DNA of 10,976 nucleotides, from positions 1 to 10,976 of the forward strand of contig JAFVGB010000008.1 of NCBI GenBank assembly GCA_017475185.1, read 5' to 3'. Position 1 is the stretch's first letter. Every line of letters starts with the position of its first letter. This DNA comes from Clostridia bacterium. Its GTDB lineage: Bacteria > Bacillota_A > Clostridia > TANB77 > CAG-508. Shown in pieces: positions 1 through 6,688 of the stretch. The position numbers and the translations under genes were made by a program. The notes under the pieces were generated by a model. The model did no database searches, had not been told where the DNA came from, and worked only from the letters and a program-made list of their open reading frames with translations.

Positions 1-1
1 A

Positions 2-151
2 AGAAACTATGGTAAAACATCAGACTGGAAAAAAGCTATAGTTACTATAGATACAAATCCATCTGACAAAACATACTTAGCTGAAGGTGGAAAAGTTAAG
101 AAAGTAGCTAAAAAATATAAAGATTCTATTGAAGAATTTATTGGTGCCTAA
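2..151 (+). CDS. rplW: 50S ribosomal protein L23, C-terminal part (gene cut by window start)
   Basis: The reading frame is open from base 2 to a TAA at 149-151 and encodes 49 residues. It contains TSDWKKAIVTID, the conserved last beta-strand region of bacterial L23 (usual form T-DWKKA-V-L). L23 binds 23S rRNA domain III at the peptide exit site and is the docking point for trigger factor and SRP. After this strand most L23 proteins end with a short acidic and aromatic tail. Here about 30 further residues follow, rich in Lys and Gly and ending IEEFIGA, so the C-terminus is longer than in the common form. Its place directly before rplB is the standard S10-operon order. The identity rests on this short motif plus synteny, because the N-terminal part is outside the window. 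Confidence 0.9.
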   Translation, partial: RNYGKTSDWKKAIVTIDTNPSDKTYLAEGGKVKKVAKKYKDSIEEFIGA

Positions 152-212
152 TTAGCACGGAAATATATCGAGAAATAACTCGGAAAATAAATATTAAAGG
201 AGAGAATTAAAA

Positions 213-1040
213 ATGGGAATGAAACATTTTAGACCAACTACTCCATCATTAAGAAACATGACAGTTTCTACATTTGATGAAATTACAAAATCAACTCCTG
301 AAAAATCTTTATTAACAACAAAGAAAAAACATGCAGGAAGAAACTCATATGGTAGAATAACTGTTAGACATCAAGGTGGAGGAAACAGACAAAAATACAG
401 ATTAGTAGATTTTAAAAGAAGAAAAGACAATATGACAGCAACTGTTTTAGGAATCGAATATGATCCAAACAGAAGTGCAAATATTGCATTAATCGAATAT
501 GAAGATGGAACTAAATCATATATCTTAGCTCCAATCGGATTAAAAGACGGAGATAAAGTAGTATCAGGAGATAAAGCTGATATCAAACCAGGAAACTGCA
601 TGAAGATTGAAAGCATTCCAGTAGGTACTATGATTCACAATATCGAATTAAATCCAGGTCAAGGTGGAAAATTAGTAAGAGCAGCTGGTCAAGAAGCTCA
701 ATTAATGGCTAAAGAAGGTAAATATGCTCACGTAAGATTACCATCTGGAGAAATGAGATTAATAATGGCTGTATGTAGAGCAACAATCGGTACAGTAGGT
801 AACTCAGACCACGAAAACGTTAAATTAGGAAAAGCAGGAAGAACTAGACATTTAGGTAAAAGACCTGAAGTTAGAGGTTCTGTAATGAACCCTAATGATC
901 ACCCTCATGGTGGTGGTGAAGGTAGAGCACCAGTAGGACACGCAGGTCCAATGACTCCTTGGGGTAAACCAGCACTTGGATATAAAACAAGAAAGAAAAA
1001 TAAATTATCAAATAAATTTATTGTTAAGAGAAGAAAATAA
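213..1040 (+). CDS. rplB: 50S ribosomal protein L2
   Basis: The product is 275 residues, the usual length for bacterial L2. L2 is a primary 23S rRNA binder needed for subunit association and the peptidyl transferase centre. The N-terminus has the family motif [19 protein letters not shown] (residues 16-34), followed by an OB-fold region with [12 protein letters not shown] (52-63) and an SH3-like domain. The C-terminal HPHGGGEG (230-237) contains the histidine matching E. coli His229, implicated in peptidyl transferase assembly. The tail is basic ([18 protein letters not shown]), as expected for rRNA contact. The ATG is preceded by AAAGGAGA with good spacing, and the protein start aligns with the family. 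It lies 61 bases after rplW in normal S10-operon order. Nothing is abnormal. Confidence 0.99.
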   Translation: MGMKHFRPTTPSLRNMTVSTFDEITKSTPEKSLLTTKKKHAGRNSYGRITVRHQGGGNRQKYRLVDFKRRKDNMTATVLGIEYDPNRSANIALIEYEDGTKSYILAPIGLKDGDKVVSGDKADIKPGNCMKIESIPVGTMIHNIELNPGQGGKLVRAAGQEAQLMAKEGKYAHVRLPSGEMRLIMAVCRATIGTVGNSDHENVKLGKAGRTRHLGKRPEVRGSVMNPNDHPHGGGEGRAPVGHAGPMTPWGKPALGYKTRKKNKLSNKFIVKRRK

Positions 1041-1047
1041 TTTAGCA

Positions 1048-1063
1048 GCTTGAGATATCAAGC
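1048..1063 (+). other. Small hairpin between rplB and rpsS
   Basis: A perfect 6-bp inverted repeat GCTTGA / TCAAGC closes a GATA tetraloop, eight bases after the rplB stop and upstream of the rpsS ribosome binding site. No U-tract follows, so it is not a terminator. The surrounding bases 1044-1061 resemble the leader of rpsH at 5011-5028 (14 of 18 identical). The function is unknown. Confidence 0.45.
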
Positions 1064-1108
1064 GCAAGAGTAATTTTAAACCAACAAATAAGGAGGGAAA
1101 CAAAAAAT

Positions 1109-1381
1109 ATGTCAAGATCAAGTAAGAAAATGCCATTCGTAGCTCCAAAACTATTAAAAAGAATTGAAGCAATGAATGAATCAGGAGAAAAAACAGTATT
1201 AAAAACATGGTCAAGAGCTTCTACTATTTACCCACAAATGGTTGGACACACAATAGCTGTTCATGATGGTAGAAAACATGTACCTGTTTATATATCAGAA
1301 GAAATGATAGGACATAAATTAGGAGAATTTGCTCCTACAAGAACATTCAAAGGACACTCAGGAGATAAAACAACAAAATAA
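1109..1381 (+). CDS. rpsS: 30S ribosomal protein S19
   Basis: The product is 90 residues, a normal length for S19, which sits in the 30S head, forms a complex with S13 and contacts 16S rRNA. The start [11 protein letters not shown] and the block [33 protein letters not shown] (about residues 49-81) are family hallmarks, followed by a basic tail with [10 protein letters not shown] strong AAGGAGGG ribosome binding site precedes the ATG. It follows rplB by 68 bases and precedes rplV, as expected. The gap to rplV (1382-1423) contains a weak 7-bp inverted repeat (TTAAGAA at 1382-1388, TTCTTAA at 1398-1404), probably without meaning in such AT-rich DNA. Confidence 0.99.
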   Translation: MSRSSKKMPFVAPKLLKRIEAMNESGEKTVLKTWSRASTIYPQMVGHTIAVHDGRKHVPVYISEEMIGHKLGEFAPTRTFKGHSGDKTTK

Positions 1382-1423
1382 TTAAGAAGAAGAGAATTTC
1401 TTAAATAAATAAGGAGGTAAAAA

Positions 1424-1780
1424 ATGGAAGAAACAGTTATCGTTCCAGAAGCAGTAGCAACTCTTAAAAATGCTAGAATTTCAGCTAGAAAAGTTAAAAT
1501 AGTAGCAGATTTAATAAGAGGAAAAGATGCTAAAGAAGCTTTAGCAATTGTGAAATTCACACCTAAAGCATCATCTGAAGTATTAGAAAAATTATTAAAA
1601 TCAGCAATTGCAAATGCTGAAAATAATCACGGTATGTCATCTAATAATTTATATGTAGCTGAAATCTATGCAAACCAAGGTCCAACAATGAAAAGAATTA
1701 GACCAGCTGCAAAAGGTTCAGCAGTTAGAATTAGAAAGAGAACATCTCATATTACAATTAAATTAAGAGAAAGAGCATAA
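1424..1780 (+). CDS. rplV: 50S ribosomal protein L22
   Basis: The product is 118 residues. L22 lines the peptide exit tunnel through a long beta-hairpin and is a known site of macrolide resistance changes. The conserved helix segment [18 protein letters not shown] (about 17-34) and the NPEXX-equivalent block [11 protein letters not shown] are present. The tunnel hairpin runs through [28 protein letters not shown] (about 85-112) with no insertion or deletion in the loop. The first eight residues (MEETVIVP) extend slightly beyond the shortest family members. AAGGAGGT sits six bases before the ATG. It is separated from rpsC by 22 bases. Nothing suggests macrolide resistance from sequence alone. 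Confidence 0.98.
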   Translation: MEETVIVPEAVATLKNARISARKVKIVADLIRGKDAKEALAIVKFTPKASSEVLEKLLKSAIANAENNHGMSSNNLYVAEIYANQGPTMKRIRPAAKGSAVRIRKRTSHITIKLRERA

Positions 1781-1802
1781 TGAGAAAGGAGGAATTTAAG
1801 TC

Positions 1803-2465
1803 ATGGGACAAAAAATGGATCCACATGGATTAAGAGTTGGTGTTATCAAAGATTGGAGTTCAAAATGGTATGCAGATAAAAAAGATTTTGCAGACTACTT
1901 AGTTGAAGATAACAAAATTCGTAAATATGTTAAAAAGAAATTATATATTAGCGGAATTTCAAAAATCGAAATTGAAAGAACAGCTAAATTTGTTAGAGTT
2001 AATGTTTTCACAGCTAAACCAGGTTTAGTAATTGGTAAAGGTGGAAACTACGCTGAAATATTAAAATCAGAATTAGAAAAAATGATAGGTAAAGAAGTTA
2101 ACCTAAATATAGTTGAGGTTAAGAATGTTGATGTTGATGCACAATTAGTTGCTGAAAACATTGCAGGACAACTAGAAAGAAGAATTTCATTCAGAAGAGC
2201 TATGAAACAATGTATGCAAAAAACTATGAAAGCAGGTGCTTTAGGTATTAAAACTGCAGTATCTGGAAGATTAGGTGGAGCAGACATGGCTAGAACTGAA
2301 TTCTACAAAGAAGGTACAATACCACTTCAAACATTAAGAGCTGATATTGACTATGGATTTGCTGAAGCAGATACAACATACGGAAAAATCGGTGTTAAAG
2401 TTTGGATTTATAAAGGAGAAGTTCTTCCAGCTAAAAAAGCTAAAGTGGAAGGAGGAGAAAAATAA
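1803..2465 (+). CDS. rpsC: 30S ribosomal protein S3
   Basis: The product is 220 residues, a typical length. S3 forms part of the mRNA entry tunnel of the 30S subunit and has helicase-related contacts with S4 and S5. The start [20 protein letters not shown] is nearly the family consensus (usually GQKVNPHGLR; Met5-Asp6 is a small deviation). The type II KH domain carries the RNA-binding GKGG loop at residues 78-81 ([12 protein letters not shown]). The C-terminal domain has [36 protein letters not shown] and ends with a short Lys/Glu tail. An AAAGGAGG site precedes the ATG. The stop codon TAA overlaps the rplP start by one base (TAATG), indicating translational coupling. Confidence 0.99.
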   Translation: MGQKMDPHGLRVGVIKDWSSKWYADKKDFADYLVEDNKIRKYVKKKLYISGISKIEIERTAKFVRVNVFTAKPGLVIGKGGNYAEILKSELEKMIGKEVNLNIVEVKNVDVDAQLVAENIAGQLERRISFRRAMKQCMQKTMKAGALGIKTAVSGRLGGADMARTEFYKEGTIPLQTLRADIDYGFAEADTTYGKIGVKVWIYKGEVLPAKKAKVEGGEK

Positions 2466-2908
2466 TGCCATTAATGCCAAAAAGAACAAAATATAGAAAA
2501 CAACAAAAAGGTAGAATGAGAGGTAAAGCAACAAGAGGAAATAGAGTTACTGATGGTGAATATGGTCTTCAAGCAGTAGAAGGTGGACTAATTACTTCTA
2601 ATCAAATAGAAGCTGCCCGTGTTGCTATGACTCGTTATATTAAAAGAGGTGGTAAAGTTTGGATTAAATTATTCCCAGACAAACCAATCACAAATAAAGG
2701 TATCGGTACTCGTATGGGTAAAGGTAAAGGTGCTGTTACTTACTGGGTTGCTGTTGCAAAACCAGGTAGAGTAATGTTTGAATTAGCTGGTGTTCCAGAG
2801 GAAACAGCTAGAGAAGCTTTAAGATTAGCAGCTAATAAATTATCTGTTAAATGTAAATTTGTAAAAAAGGAATCTGAATTAGGTGGTGATAATGATGAAA
2901 ATAAATAA
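2465..2908 (+). CDS. rplP: 50S ribosomal protein L16
   Basis: The product is 147 residues. L16 organises the A-site tRNA elbow region of the large subunit. The start [22 protein letters not shown] is the family form with one or two extra leading residues (usual start is M-L-MPKR). The segment [27 protein letters not shown] (about 81-107) includes the arginine and GKGKG loop that approach the peptidyl transferase centre. After the core domain there is a polar acidic tail, [14 protein letters not shown] (134-147). The coding sequence of that tail also supplies the ribosome binding site and first codons of rpmC, so the two genes overlap. The ribosome binding site GGAGGAG lies inside the end of rpsC. 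Confidence 0.99.
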   Translation: MPLMPKRTKYRKQQKGRMRGKATRGNRVTDGEYGLQAVEGGLITSNQIEAARVAMTRYIKRGGKVWIKLFPDKPITNKGIGTRMGKGKGAVTYWVAVAKPGRVMFELAGVPEETAREALRLAANKLSVKCKFVKKESELGGDNDENK

Positions 2909-3095
2909 AATAAGAGAAATGTCTTCATCTGATCTAGAAAAAGAATTAGGAGAATTAAAATCAGAATTATTCAAATTAAGATTTTCATCAAAAACAAATG
3001 GTTTGGATAATCCTATGAGAATTAGAGAAGTTAGAAGAGATATAGCTAGAGTAAAAACTGAAATGAGAAGTAGAGAAATAGCTGAAAAAAACTAA
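2895..3095 (+). CDS. rpmC: 50S ribosomal protein L29
   Basis: The product is about 66 residues from the ATG at 2895 ([14 protein letters not shown]). L29 is a helical hairpin at the peptide exit site next to L23, where SRP and trigger factor dock. The motif [41 protein letters not shown] matches the family (usual form LK-ELF-LRFQ-ATGQL-NP-RI). Possible earlier starts are ATG at 2892 and in-frame GTG codons at 2883 and 2886. I prefer 2895 because MKINKIRE fits the family start and AGGTGG at 2881-2886 is eight bases upstream. With this start the gene overlaps the rplP end by 14 bases in another frame, suggesting coupled translation. Confidence 0.95.
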   Translation: MKINKIREMSSSDLEKELGELKSELFKLRFSSKTNGLDNPMRIREVRRDIARVKTEMRSREIAEKN

Positions 3096-3183
3096 TTGTA
3101 AGTTAAAATACAATAAAAATTATGTATTGCAATGAAATGTATTGTAATTCATGTAAAACAATTCTAAGAAAGGAGATTGTAAC
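3096..3183 (+). other. rpmC-rpsQ spacer with competing AT-rich stems
   Basis: The segment TACAATA (3109-3115) can pair either with upstream TTGTA (3096-3100) or with downstream TATTGTA (3140-3146), two mutually exclusive stems. The octamer ATGTATTG occurs twice (3122-3129 and 3137-3144). The stems are short and AT-only apart from one C/G pair, so chance is a real possibility. No promoter with acceptable hexamers and spacing was seen. Confidence 0.3.
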
Positions 3184-3447
3184 ATGGAAGAAAGAAATGA
3201 TCGTAAAGTAATGATCGGTACAGTTGTTTCTGACAAAATGGATAAAACTGTTGTTGTAGCTGTTGAAACAAACGTTAAACACAAAATTTACAGCAAAATC
3301 CAAAAAAGAACATATAAATTAAAAGCTCATGATGAAAACAATGAATGCCAAGTTGGAGACAAAGTAAAAGTTATGGAAACAAGACCTCTATCAAAAGATA
3401 AAAGATGGAGAGTTGTTGAAGTAGTTGAAAAGGCAATAATAAAATAA
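3184..3447 (+). CDS. rpsQ: 30S ribosomal protein S17
   Basis: The product is 87 residues, the usual size. S17 is an OB-fold primary binder of 16S rRNA 5' domain helices, needed early in 30S assembly. The core [18 protein letters not shown] (about 12-29), the [20 protein letters not shown] segment (34-53) and [28 protein letters not shown] (57-84) follow the family closely. A GAAAGGAG site precedes the ATG. The upstream gap (88 bases, 3096-3183) is the longest in this part of the operon and contains alternative short stems. No convincing promoter was found in it. Confidence 0.99.
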   Translation: MEERNDRKVMIGTVVSDKMDKTVVVAVETNVKHKIYSKIQKRTYKLKAHDENNECQVGDKVKVMETRPLSKDKRWRVVEVVEKAIIK

Positions 3448-3492
3448 GATATTTTTAAGAGTAAAATGATTTATAAAGGAGGGAATTACTAA

Positions 3493-3861
3493 ATGGTACA
3501 ACAACAATCAATATTAAAAGTAGCTGATAACACAGGTGCTAAAGAAATAATGGTTATTAGATGTTTAGGTGGTTCTTACAGAAAATATGCAGGAGTTGGA
3601 GATATTATAGTTGCTTCTGTTAAAACAGCTACACCAGGTGGCGTTGTAAAAAAAGGTGACGTAGTTAAAGCTGTTGTAGTTAGAACTAAAAAACCAGTTA
3701 GAAGAGCAGACGGTTCATACATAAGATTTGATGAAAATGCTGCAGTTATATTAAAAGAAGATGGTACTCCAAAGGGAACACGTATATTTGGACCTATCGC
3801 TAGAGAATTAAGAGATAATGGATACATGAAAATCTTATCTTTAGCCCCAGAGGTACTATAG
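3493..3861 (+). CDS. rplN: 50S ribosomal protein L14
   Basis: The product is 122 residues, exactly the common bacterial length. L14 is a beta-barrel protein at the subunit interface that forms bridges to 16S rRNA and binds the silencing factor RsfS. Family features are [17 protein letters not shown] (about 12-28), the central [33 protein letters not shown] (35-67), [15 protein letters not shown] and [21 protein letters not shown] ribosome binding site lies upstream of the ATG. It precedes rplX after 45 bases. No deviation was noticed. Confidence 0.99.
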   Translation: MVQQQSILKVADNTGAKEIMVIRCLGGSYRKYAGVGDIIVASVKTATPGGVVKKGDVVKAVVVRTKKPVRRADGSYIRFDENAAVILKEDGTPKGTRIFGPIARELRDNGYMKILSLAPEVL

Positions 3862-3888
3862 TAATAAAATTAACACTAAATTTCAAAT

Positions 3889-3898
3889 AAAGAGGTGA
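3889..3898 (+). promoter_or_regulatory. Ribosome binding site that decides the rplX start
   Basis: AAAGAGGTGA ends eight bases before the ATG at 3907. An in-frame GTG at 3895 lies inside this site and has no ribosome binding site of its own. The GTG would add only MKKV ahead of the normal L24 start, so it is taken as part of the Shine-Dalgarno sequence and not as a start codon. Confidence 0.8.
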
Positions 3899-3906
3899 AA
3901 AAAGTA

Positions 3907-4218
3907 ATGTTAAGAATTAAAAAAGGTGACACAGTTAAAGTTTTATCAGGAAATGATAAAGGTAAAACTGGAGAAGTTTTAGAAGTATTACCAAAAACAG
4001 AAAAAATTCTTGTTAAAGGAATTAATATAAAGAAAAAACACGTTAAACCAAGAAGAGCAGGAGATGAAGGTGGAATTATTTCATCTGAATTCCCAATCCA
4101 TGCAAGCAAAGTAAACGTAGTATGCCCTAAATGTGGAAAAGCTACAAGAATCGGATTTGAAATGGATAAAGAAAATAAAGTTCGTGTTTGTAAAAAATGT
4201 GGTGCAAAATTAAAATAA
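3907..4218 (+). CDS. rplX: 50S ribosomal protein L24, zinc-ribbon form
   Basis: The product is 103 residues from the ATG at 3907 ([15 protein letters not shown]). L24 is an assembly initiator that binds the 5' end of 23S rRNA near the exit tunnel. The KOW motif ([22 protein letters not shown], about 6-27) and [12 protein letters not shown] (38-48) are typical. The C-terminal part has two cysteine pairs, CPKC at 73-76 and CKKC at 95-98, forming a probable zinc ribbon; other bacterial L24 proteins lack these cysteines. This C+ form is known among ribosomal proteins with zinc-dependent and zinc-free versions. The start was chosen over an upstream GTG at 3895 that lies inside the ribosome binding site. 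Confidence 0.97.
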   Translation: MLRIKKGDTVKVLSGNDKGKTGEVLEVLPKTEKILVKGINIKKKHVKPRRAGDEGGIISSEFPIHASKVNVVCPKCGKATRIGFEMDKENKVRVCKKCGAKLK

Positions 4219-4241
4219 GAAAGGAGGTCTATTGAGGACTT

Positions 4242-4781
4242 ATGGAATTTTTAAGAGAACAATATGAAAAAGAAGTTATACCAGCAATGATGAAAAAATT
4301 TAATTATACATCAGTTATGCAGGTTCCAAAACTAGATAAAATAGTTATTAATATAGGTTTAGGTGACACAAAGGAAAATCCTAAATCATTAGAAAATGCA
4401 GTAAATGATTTATCTATAATTACAGGTCAAAAACCAATTATAACAAAATCTAAAAAAGCTATCGCTGCATTTAAGTTAAGAGAAGGAGTTAACATTGGAT
4501 GTAAAGTTACTTTAAGAAAAGGAAAAATGTATGATTTCGCATACAAACTATTCAATGTAGCACTTCCAAGAGTAAGAGATTTTAGAGGAGTTTCAGCTAA
4601 TTCTTTTGACGGAAGAGGAAATTATTCAATGGGTATTAAAGAACAATTAATATTCCCTGAAATTGAATATGACAAAATTGATAAAATTAGAGGTATGGAT
4701 ATAATATTTGTTACAACAGCTCAAACAGACGAAGAAGCTAAAGAGTTGTTAACATTATTAGGTATGCCATTTAAAAATTAA
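4242..4781 (+). CDS. rplE: 50S ribosomal protein L5
   Basis: The product is 179 residues, the family's usual length. L5 binds 5S rRNA and contacts the P-site tRNA and the 30S head protein S13. Family signatures are [15 protein letters not shown] (about 28-42), [23 protein letters not shown] (60-82), [24 protein letters not shown] and the C-terminal [23 protein letters not shown]. The ribosome binding site AAAGGAGGT (4220-4228) is 13 bases before the ATG, somewhat far. The intervening GAGGA at 4234-4238 may also help. No S8-type regulatory hairpin was recognised at this gene start, which is where E. coli S8 acts. Confidence 0.99.
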   Translation: MEFLREQYEKEVIPAMMKKFNYTSVMQVPKLDKIVINIGLGDTKENPKSLENAVNDLSIITGQKPIITKSKKAIAAFKLREGVNIGCKVTLRKGKMYDFAYKLFNVALPRVRDFRGVSANSFDGRGNYSMGIKEQLIFPEIEYDKIDKIRGMDIIFVTTAQTDEEAKELLTLLGMPFKN

Positions 4782-4818
4782 TTAAAAGCGGTATTAGTTA
4801 AGAAGAAAGGAGAATTTC

Positions 4819-5004
4819 ATGGCTAAGAAATCTTTAAAAGTTAAACAACAAAAAGTACAAAAATTTAGTACTCGTGAATATAATAGATGCAAAATTTGTG
4901 GTCGTCCACATGCATATATTAGAAAATTTGGAATCTGCCGTGTATGCTTTAGAGAATTAGCACACAAGGGTGAAATTCCAGGTGTTAAAAAAGCAAGTTG
5001 GTAA
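4819..5004 (+). CDS. rpsN: 30S ribosomal protein S14, type Z (zinc-binding)
   Basis: The product is 61 residues, the short type Z form. S14 is assembled late into the 30S head. Four zinc ligands are visible as C24-x2-C27 and C40-x2-C43 within [23 protein letters not shown], and the protein ends with the conserved [11 protein letters not shown]. The zinc-free form is about 89-101 residues and lacks these cysteines. Some Bacillota carry a second, zinc-free copy under Zur control elsewhere; this window cannot show that. AAAGGAG precedes the ATG. The gene is in its normal place between rplE and rpsH. Confidence 0.99.
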   Translation: MAKKSLKVKQQKVQKFSTREYNRCKICGRPHAYIRKFGICRVCFRELAHKGEIPGVKKASW

Positions 5005-5010
5005 TATTTA

Positions 5011-5038
5011 AGCCACTTGAGATTACAAAAAAGGAGGT
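5011..5038 (+). promoter_or_regulatory. rpsH leader: repeat of the rplB-rpsS motif plus ribosome binding site
   Basis: Bases 5011-5028 match 1044-1061 at 14 of 18 positions, with a shared core CTTGAGAT. Both copies begin a few bases after a stop codon. The downstream AAGGAGGT (5031-5038) is seven bases ahead of a TTG at 5046 and identifies that TTG as the rpsH start codon. Whether the repeated motif has a role is unknown. Confidence 0.5.
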
Positions 5039-5045
5039 ATAGAAA

Positions 5046-5447
5046 TTGATAACTACTGATCCAATAGCAGATATGCTAACAAGAATAAGAAATGCAAATA
5101 GTTCAAAACATAAAACAGTAGATGTTCCTGCATCAAACATGAAATTAGCTATAGCTAACATATTGTTAAATGAAGGATATATCAAATCATTAGAAGAAAT
5201 TAAAAGTGAAAATAATCAAGGTATTATTAGAATCACTTTAAAATATGATGAAAAAGGTAATAGAGTAATTGATGGATTAAAAAGAATTAGTAAACCAGGT
5301 TTAAGAGTTTATGCATCTAAAGATGAATTACCACAAGTTTTAAACGGTTTAGGAATCGCATTAATCTCTACATCAAAAGGAATTAAAACAGATAAAGAAG
5401 CTAGAAACCTAGGATTAGGTGGAGAAGTGCTAGCTTACGTTTGGTAA
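5046..5447 (+). CDS. rpsH: 30S ribosomal protein S8 (TTG start)
   Basis: The product is 133 residues. S8 binds helix 21 of 16S rRNA and in E. coli is the translational repressor of the spc operon. The N-terminus [17 protein letters not shown] and the C-terminus [27 protein letters not shown] are near-perfect family matches, with [18 protein letters not shown] in the middle. The start codon is TTG at 5046: it has AAGGAGGT seven bases upstream, and the first downstream ATG would remove the conserved N-terminal helix. A weak start codon on the likely operon regulator may limit its translation, but this is inference. A long inverted-repeat element begins at the base right after the stop. Confidence 0.98.
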   Translation: MITTDPIADMLTRIRNANSSKHKTVDVPASNMKLAIANILLNEGYIKSLEEIKSENNQGIIRITLKYDEKGNRVIDGLKRISKPGLRVYASKDELPQVLNGLGIALISTSKGIKTDKEARNLGLGGEVLAYVW

Positions 5448-5568
5448 GATTTCCAAATATTTGCCATTTGACGTCGTTAACCTTCACAAAAAAATCCTTT
5501 AGCGTCACAACGTACGCCTTCGGTTTTTTTGTTCGGTTGCCTAGTCAAATAACAAATCTTTGAAAATC
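5448..5568 (+). other. Long nested inverted-repeat element between rpsH and rplF
   Basis: The first base after the rpsH stop opens a 121-base imperfect palindrome. The paired segments, from outside in, are GATTT 5448-5452 / 5564-5568, CAAA 5454-5457 / 5559-5562, ATTTG 5459-5463 / 5553-5557, ATTTGAC 5466-5472 / 5544-5550, AACC 5479-5482 / 5535-5538, ACA7 5486-5494 / 5524-5532, CC 5496-5497 / GG 5522-5523, and GCGT 5502-5505 / ACGC 5514-5517. That is about 40 base pairs in one nested arm. The inside is rich in CpG (seven, including CGTCG, GCGTC and CGTACG), unlike the AT-rich flanks. The outer arms read as terminal inverted repeats of about 25 bases. It could be a miniature inverted-repeat element or a structured mRNA or small RNA. 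It matches no RNA family I recognise. Confidence 0.7.
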
Positions 5569-5603
5569 AAAAAAATTAAGGAATAAAAAAAGGAGGAAGA
5601 ACC

Positions 5604-6143
5604 ATGTCAAGAATAGGAAATAAACCTATAACAATACCAGCAGGTGTTGAGGTTACATTAGATGGTAATGTAATTACTGTAAAAGGTCCTAAAGGAACTT
5701 TAACAAAAGAATTACATAAAAACATAGAAGTTTCTGTAAATGGTACAGAAATTACAGTTAAAAGACCAGATGATGAAGCATTCAACAGAAGCTTACATGG
5801 ATTAACAAGAACACTTATTAACAACATGATCGAAGGTGTTGAAAAACAATTCTCTAGAACATTAGAAGTTAATGGTGTTGGATATAGAGCACAATTAAAA
5901 GGTAAAAAATTAGTAATGAATTTAGGATATTCACATCCAGTTGAAATGGACGCTCCAGAAGGAATTACTTTTGAAGTTCCAAATCCTAATACAATTATAG
6001 TTAAAGGTATTGACAAAGAAGTTGTTGGTCAAACAGCTGCTGTTGTTAGAACAAAAAGACCACCTGAAGTATATAGAGGTAAAGGTATTAAATATGCTGA
6101 AGAGCATATTAGAAGAAAAGAAGGTAAAGCTGGTAAAAAATAA
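5604..6143 (+). CDS. rplF: 50S ribosomal protein L6
   Basis: The product is 179 residues, the usual size. L6 has two similar alpha/beta domains and lies near the factor-binding site and the sarcin-ricin loop. The start [33 protein letters not shown], the mid-segment [46 protein letters not shown] and the end [29 protein letters not shown] match the family throughout. AAAGGAGG precedes the ATG. The gap from rpsH is 156 bases, mostly taken by the inverted-repeat element. If that element ended transcription, L6 and the genes after it would need read-through, so it probably does not act as a full terminator. Confidence 0.99.
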   Translation: MSRIGNKPITIPAGVEVTLDGNVITVKGPKGTLTKELHKNIEVSVNGTEITVKRPDDEAFNRSLHGLTRTLINNMIEGVEKQFSRTLEVNGVGYRAQLKGKKLVMNLGYSHPVEMDAPEGITFEVPNPNTIIVKGIDKEVVGQTAAVVRTKRPPEVYRGKGIKYAEEHIRRKEGKAGKK

Positions 6144-6194
6144 AATATTAATTTTATTTTCTATCTGCTTCGGCCGATATTTAGAACAATATTT
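6143..6194 (+). other. Hairpin region after rplF with a UUCG loop
   Basis: AAATATT (6143-6149) pairs with AATATTT (6188-6194). Inside, ATC-T-GC and GC-C-GAT (6163-6176) close a UUCG tetraloop at 6169-6172. UUCG loops stabilise RNA hairpins, but the stem has a mismatch and no clean U-tract follows, so termination is unlikely. It may be an mRNA processing or stability element. Confidence 0.4.
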
Positions 6195-6220
6195 AAAACA
6201 AAGTATTAACCAATCGAATA

Positions 6221-6242
6221 AACTAATGCTGTTACATTAGTT
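6221..6242 (+). other. Perfect 8-bp hairpin just before the rplR ribosome binding site
   Basis: AACTAATG (6221-6228) and CATTAGTT (6235-6242) form a perfect stem around the loop CTGTTA. It ends only a few bases before the rplR Shine-Dalgarno sequence (AAAGGAG, 6245-6251). Its place suggests an influence on translation of rplR, but the stem is AT-rich and no partner is known. Confidence 0.45.
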
Positions 6243-6259
6243 AGAAAGGAGAAATAAAA

Positions 6260-6619
6260 ATGGTTTCTAAAACAAATAGAAAATTTGAAGTAAAAAGAAG
6301 ACATATAAGAGTTCGTAGAAAAATTAGCGGAACACCAGAATGTCCAAGAATGTGTGTTTATAGAAGTAACAACAACTTATTTGTTCAAGTAATTGATGAT
6401 GTTGCTGGAAATACATTAGTAAGCGCTTCTACATTAGATAAAGAAGTAAAAACTAAACATTCAAATAAAGAAGCTGCTAAAGAAGTAGGTAGCTTAATAG
6501 CAAAAAGAGCTTTAGAAAAAAATATTAAAACAATAGTTTTTGATAGAAGTGGTTATGTTTATCACGGTGTAATTAAAGAATTAGCTGAAGCTGCAAGAGA
6601 AGCAGGTTTAGAATTCTAA
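6260..6619 (+). CDS. rplR: 50S ribosomal protein L18
   Basis: The product is 119 residues, typical of bacterial L18, which together with L5 and L25-type proteins binds 5S rRNA and places it in the central protuberance. The N-terminal basic region [46 protein letters not shown] (about 2-47) and the C-terminal [26 protein letters not shown] (94-119) are family hallmarks. The ribosome binding site AAAGGAG lies just after a small hairpin. The 116-base gap from rplF is longer than usual and structured. The gap to rpsE (6620-6688) holds only AT-rich sequence and the rpsE ribosome binding site. Confidence 0.99.
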   Translation: MVSKTNRKFEVKRRHIRVRRKISGTPECPRMCVYRSNNNLFVQVIDDVAGNTLVSASTLDKEVKTKHSNKEAAKEVGSLIAKRALEKNIKTIVFDRSGYVYHGVIKELAEAAREAGLEF

Positions 6620-6688
6620 TTTTAGAGTTATAAAAAAGAGTTTTGATATAAATCACTTTAAAATAATGAAGGAGGGAAAATTAAATCA

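Noticed and set aside
169..182. CGAG-AAATAA-CTCG stem between rplW and rplB
   Set aside because: Only four base pairs; too weak to claim.
1382..1404. 7-bp inverted repeat between rpsS and rplV
   Set aside because: Short and AT-rich, with no U-tract and no repeat elsewhere; consistent with chance.
2883..2894. GTG or earlier ATG starts for rpmC
   Set aside because: The GTG codons lie in the putative ribosome binding site; ATG 2892 is possible but its spacing is short and MKINKIRE fits the family better.
3895..3906. GTG start four codons upstream for rplX
   Set aside because: The GTG is part of the AAAGAGGTGA ribosome binding site for the ATG at 3907, and L24 proteins normally start near M-x-IKKGD.
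4781..4820. Search for an S8-type regulatory hairpin around rplE and rpsN
   Set aside because: No strong stem resembling 16S helix 21 was recognised at these gene starts.
5468..5496. Promoter from TTGACG inside the rpsH-rplF element
   Set aside because: No acceptable -10 hexamer occurs 16-18 bases downstream (the sequence there is AAAATC).
5576..6016. 146-codon open frame on the minus strand over rplF
   Set aside because: It is antisense to the well-supported L6 gene, has no ribosome binding site or recognisable family, and such frames are common opposite AT-rich genes.
6010..6240. 76-codon + strand frame across the end of rplF and the spacer
   Set aside because: It overlaps L6 in another frame, lacks a ribosome binding site, and its Lys/Leu-rich translation looks like an out-of-frame shadow.
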